Below, in pieces: positions 35,601 through 41,600 of a stretch of DNA of 64,000 nt. The position numbers and the translations under genes were made by a program. The stretch is from Chimonanthus salicifolius. Lineage: Eukaryota; Streptophyta; Magnoliopsida; Laurales; Calycanthaceae. Where the stretch lies: contig CM023542.1 of assembly GCA_013350335.1 (NCBI GenBank), positions 9,364,499 through 9,428,498 on the forward strand, in the 5' to 3' direction. The notes beneath the pieces are model-generated. The model saw only the letters and a program-made list of their open reading frames with translations. It ran no database searches and was not told the origin of the DNA. Each line of letters opens with the position of its first letter. The stretch's first letter is position 1.

Positions 35601-38600
35601 AAAATCATCGTTATTAAAGCTTTATCCTCTTTCTTTGGGGTTGGCTTTATAATTATACCTCTATACTATTCTTTATTGAGAGTTAATTTACCATTTCTGC
35701 AATCTGACATGTTAGTTGTCACTACATTGCAAAGCTTTTTAGGTCTCCCCCTTTCATCTCCCTTGTATTTCTAGCGCTTGATTTCTTCATATTGGAGTTG
35801 CTTCTGATCCCTAATTTACATGCCCAACGCATATCTCCTGCTACTCTGTCATCTGTCATGGATCTGGGAGCATGTGTTTGTCCTTCATGTATCATGTCTG
35901 TTAATCATGCATTCAGGAGCATGAGAGTATGGATGCACTTGTGTCTGCTTAGGCATATTGCATGCATGTGTACATCTGCTGTGGGCATGATCACATCCTT
36001 TCGGGATGGATTCAGGAGCACTTGTCTGTGCTCAGGCATAATATGCCTCCACATGGACTCATGCTAAGCATAGGGTGAGGGGGATGGGTCGGATTTAAGT
36101 GGATGAGTGGTGGGCTAAAAAAATCCCAATTTGATCTTACTAATCTGCAGATTAGGAAGTCATGTCCTCTTATTATGCTCCGAGAAATGCAACAGAAAGG
36201 GGATGTATAGTGTGCTCATCCTCATTCAGTGCCATCTAATGTGCTACAGGAGGAAGCGCTTTCTCTTGGAAGATGCTAGAATGGGTCTTGAATCGAAGAG
36301 CTTATCGATCATGTTGGGAGTCATATTCTTTGTTGAGCTAATGAGTTAGCTGACCCATTCGTGAAATGGTTGCTTTTGGAAATAAAATGTTCTATTTCTT
36401 CTTATAGCATCTCTAAAGGGATTTTTTTTATAGTTTGACATGGGTATCCCCACCCCATATTGGAGGTGAGACTAATCTCATAGATACACGAAACCACTTG
36501 CAGCATCGTGTATTAGGTTAGCCTAGGAGGCGAACCCAAGACCTCTAGTCTGTCATCATTAGGGTATCATCGCCATCATCACGTTGATCCATCTTTTGGT
36601 TGCTTCCTTTGTTAATACTACTTATTTACTCACCCTTATTTGCCTGTCTAATTCCCACATCTTTTTTGGTCTCTTTGTTTTCCTAGCTCTTTGTATTTGT
36701 GGCACTTTAATAGTTCATGTTAATGCTGTTTCAGGTTTCTCATGTACATGTGCAAACCACATAAAATAAGGGTGGAGCTTGGGTTAAGCCAGCTTATGTT
36801 ACATGAAAAAAGTCTAGGAAAGATTTGTCTTGGGCCAATCAGATTCACATTATGCTCAATATTGGGCCAAAACAATAAGCCTGAATTTGAAATTTGGTTC
36901 TGCTGGACTTAGCGTGTTGAGAGGGTGGTCATAAAGATACAAATTTGAGAAATCCTAGAAGCTCGATTTTGTTTAAATAATACTATATTAATATATTATA
37001 TCTAATATTATGCATAAATAAAGACACTATTTAAAATATAATGTATTTTTTTTTTAGATTGGATCACATAATGCAACCAAGTTCAGTTAGGCTCAGCCTT
37101 CGAGTGTTCCATTCATAATTCAGAAGCAGTGGAGGTGCTGTCATATGCTGGTCTTATTTTGAGGGCCACTCCATTGTGGTTGAGCTTTGGGCTTTATGGA
37201 TGTGTCAGATTGCTGTGCAGAGTTGGTTTTGAAAGAGATCTTATAGAGGGAGACTCACTTTGGCATCCAATGGGCCAAAGGGAAGGACTGTCCCTAGGTT
37301 TTCATTAATGTTCAAAAACTCGATAACTCGACTTGAATTTTCTCGGAGTCATGTTAAGTGGAAAACTCGGACTTGTTTTGAAAAGTCAAGACTCAATAAA
37401 AGAAATTAAAATAATATTATTTATATTTTTATAGATGTCAAGAATATTAAAATATAAAAAAGAATGGAAAATAAAAAATTAGAAGAAACTTAGAAAAATA
37501 AAAGAAAAAAAATGAAAATAAGAATAGAAAAGAAAAAGTAGAAGAGAATTACAAAAAAGAAAAGGAAAATATTAATAATCTTAAAAATAAATAATAGCTC
37601 AAGTGGAGGAAAAGGGAAAATGAAAGAAAAGAAAAAATGAGGTGGAGGACAAGTAGGAGAAAAAAAGTGAAAAGGGAAAACAAAAATAAAGAAAAGAAAA
37701 ATGAGAAAAGGAAAAAAATAAAGAAATGAGGAGCAAAAGGAGGATGAGAAAGAACTGAGCTTGAGAAGAAGAGGTTGCTACTTGTGTTCCTCCGACTCGT
37801 TTAGGTTAGGGTTTTTCAGCCATTTATAGTCTCTGTCATTTCTTTCTTTTACCCTTAATCCCTTATTGAAACTCCTGAATGCCTATTCACCCCTTAAAAA
37901 CTAAAAAATGCAGTGTCTATCCCATTAATAACAGTTGCCATGCCTTTCCAGTTTCCACAATTCGGCCGAATTGAGTCGAGTATGTAAAAGAAGAATGGAA
38001 AATAAAAACATAAGAAAAATGAAAATAAGAATAGAAAAGAAAAGGTAGAAGAGAATTTGAAAAAGAAAAGAAAAATATTAATAATCTTAAAAATAAATAA
38101 TAGATCAAGTGGAGGAAAAGGGAAAATGAAAGAAAAGAAAAAGTTAGGTTTTTCAGCCTTTTATAATTTGTGTTATTTCTTTCATTTACCCTTAATCCCT
38201 TATTGAAACTCCTGAATGCCTTACACCCCTTAAAAACTAAAAAATGCGGAGTTGTATCCCATTAAGAAAGTTGCCATGCCTTTCCAGTTTTCACATTTCA
38301 GTCAAATTGAATTGAGTAGCTTGACTTAGTTGGCTTTTTGTCTGACTTGGTTGAGTTGATCGAGTTTGACAAAAAAACTCGTTTATCTCGAGTTTCTTTG
38401 AACTAACTCATAGTTTGACAAGTTTAAACCAAAATTTCAAACTATGGTTTTCATGGATAAAGTTGAGGAGATTCGAGTCATTATAGATCATTGACATTTC
38501 AAAATTTCTAACATTCCTAGATCTGCCAATGATGTGGCAAATTATCTAGCCCAAAGAAGGATCCCTTCTTCTAAGTGGAAGAATAACCTATCTATAATAT

Positions 38601-41600
38601 TTTTTTCTTCCCTTTGTGGGGGTCTGGTTTTCCTATGTCTTTTTTTTTTTTTTTAAAAAACTTTTATCTGGCTGTTTCTTGGGCTGTATTTTTGTGGGTT
38701 TCCCACCTCTATCAGTACATCTTTGATCTTAAAAAATAAAAATTGAGCCTACGTAAGCCTGAACATACAGTTTTGAGTTCGAAATTGGATCCAAGTCTTA
38801 CTAATTGAAATTGGGCCAGGGTTGAGTTAAATTTTGTTAGGCTTAGGGTTAAACAAATCAAGCTGACCTATGCCCAGGGAGACTTAGTGTCTGGACTTAC
38901 CAACCCAAGTTAAAACCCTATTCAAATGACATTATTTATTTATTTATTTTATCTTGGTGGTGAGGCCTAATGGGGCCATAGGATACATGAATGATCTCAT
39001 GTGAGTTGGTATTATTGTGACATGCTTTTTGGGGTCCAAGGATACATAATATTTACAAGTTTGGGGAATGTGGAGGGGGCACCATTGAATGGGAAGCACA
39101 TGTCCATGTTGGTGTATGATACCCTTGCCATTGATTCTTTGTGGGCCCAATTGGATGCATGCCAATCACAATGGAGGGGGATGGGGAGGTTTCCTTGTGG
39201 ATGAGGGGTGGACAAACTGAGCCAATCTAATGATGGGCCTCCTTGTATGGAAATGGTGTCAAGTGGGTGCACCAAAGGAGAGGGTTTGATGTGCTTATGT
39301 TGGTCTGGAACATTAAATGTGTCCATGTGATCTAATATTGATTACAGAAACATTATTAAAGTTGGTTGATAGCTGTGGGATCATGTGGGTCCTCTAATAA
39401 TGCTCCTACCATCTACTGCTTTCAGTGGTGGGGTCCATACTTGAATGGTTATATTTATGAATGGAGACCTTACATGTCTCCATAGCTGATGAATGAAAGA
39501 ATGGTTTGGTTATAAATATATCATTATCCCTCAAATACACACAGGCACATGCTATCTGGGCTATTCCTTGTATATAAGCAAGTTTTTGTCATTTGTTTTA
39601 GTGGTCTGGACCGAACTGTCTTGGTCTACTCAGTTTGATTTTCTTGGACGCCCTGCTCAGTCACTTTTTGGTAATTCATTGCTAATCATGCATCTTGGCA
39701 ACATACTTGTCTTTTATATACATTTTTCAACCATCTTTCCCATGCACCGAACTTGTGAATCTTTTTTGTCCACTGAAAAATGATTTCTTATTATTTGCTC
39801 AACTGGTCATTGTCGAATACCTATTGATATTAAATGCCCTTGTACCCTTATTTAATGAGCCTGAATTACTTGCGGTTGTTGACCAGATGTGAGGACGATT
39901 GCCTTCCATCCGTTAAATGGGTTCTTGATCTTGCAAAAGCAGCAGTTTTAAGGCATGGCGTACGTGGGCTTGTGATAGATCCTTACAATGAACTGGATCA
40001 TCAGCGCAAGGCAAATCAGTGAGTCTTCCAATTTGGTGTATGATTGGCCATTTTGTAACTGGTTTCCTTTAATTTCTCTTTAATTTTTTTTTTTTTCAGT
40101 GAATGGTGATTGCCTTGTTTCTTCTTTCACCATTTTTTGTGCTTTTTAAAATTTGATATACATGTGTGTGCATGTTTGCATATGTGAATGTTGATATATA
40201 GAATGTATTGGGAAATGGTAATGGTCCTTCATATTATACCCACACATATGCACCCATCCACCTACCGAGCCATATGTTCTTTTTTGCATAAACAGTCACA
40301 TGGCATGTAGAAGATTCGGGTGTTAGAGAAGCACTGATTTGGGCTTCAATCCTGTATCGAACTCTTTGGATATAATACCAAAAGGCATCCAAAGCATCAT
40401 CGGCAAGCCATATACTTGGTTTACCTAACATGGTGACAGAGAGAGGATGAAACTCCCTTTTTTCAATTTGGTAACTGGGAAGTTCTATAGTGTTTTCAAA
40501 TTAAGGATGTGTGACATGTGAAGGTGTGTACTTGTCAGGTACATGATTCATAATCTATACTGTTGATCTGATTGGCTCCTCTTTGATAGGAAATGCATAT
40601 ATATAGAAAAAGAGGGCTTCTTCCATACACCATGCCTTACAGCATTATTTCAGCTTTTTAGGCTTATCAGAGTGAAGAGCCATGTGGCTCCTTATGAAAT
40701 TCAATAAGCAAAATTGCACATTGATGTGATAATTTTGGATGTACAAAAGAATTCCCTAAAAGATCTCTTGCAAGATTATAGCCAAATCTTTGGCCTGTTT
40801 GTTTTACAATTCCTTTTCCTGTTTTTGGGTTTTTCTTCCATGGTGGGGCCCATCAAATCTACGGGGCACATCACTGAACCATGGGCTTAAATTTGTGGAC
40901 TTGTGTACTGAAGCATTGCTACTCATCCTGTTCCTTTGATCTATTTAACCTCTTCTGATTAGATATGTGCAAATGAAGACTCTAGAGAGGCTTTCTAAGC
41001 TTCCCTAATTAGGGAAACTCTCCATTAACTTTTTAAGTAGGATATACATTTTTAGTAGGATGTAGAGGAAATCATATGGGCATAGGGGTGGATAGAACTT
41101 CACTCCCTTTAAATCATCCTATTCTTGTGATTTTGGCCCTTCATAGTCTGACTTGTGTCACCCATTGAATTTTCATGGCCCATCTTATGAAGCTATAATA
41201 ATTGGATGGGTAGTTTTCATAAAACCCTCATATCCATTTAGGTCTCTACAAATCCTACCCAAGCATGTGGGGCTCAGCCTATGATAGATGGTGAGTCTTG
41301 CTAGAGAAAAATACCACCACAGTGTTTCTAGAAGTTGCTCTCTATACAAATGTAAGTGATCATATGCCATTTCTTCTCCTAGTCTATTTAGGAGATATAG
41401 CCAAGGGGAGTTAAACTTTTCTATTATTCTAAAACAGGAATGCACTTATGTTTTTCTCTTGGTACTAGGACGGAGACAGAGTATGTGAGTCAGATGCTTA
41501 CAAAGATCAAACGATTTGCTCAGCATCATGCGTGCCATGTCTGGTTTGTAGCACATCCGAGACAGGTATTGCACTTTCATTCTATATAAGAAAGCCTTTC

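Larger units (their letters stand above)
34850..37109 (+). other. TWINKLE intron 16, left part
   Basis: It holds a probable LINE RNase H tail near 35280-35585 and a SINE-like segment near 36425-36575. A possible further LINE tail near 36300 reads ANELADPFVKW across one stop. No gene. Confidence 0.4.
37110..38720 (+). mobile_element. LINE RNase H fragment interrupted by a 1.1-kb insertion
   Basis: The left part reads VLSYAGLILRATP and IEGDSL. The right part, after the insertion, reads IRVIIDH...IPRSANDVANYLAQ. The split falls after ggttttcat, present at both edges of the insertion, so the two halves are one LINE copy. Confidence 0.75.
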
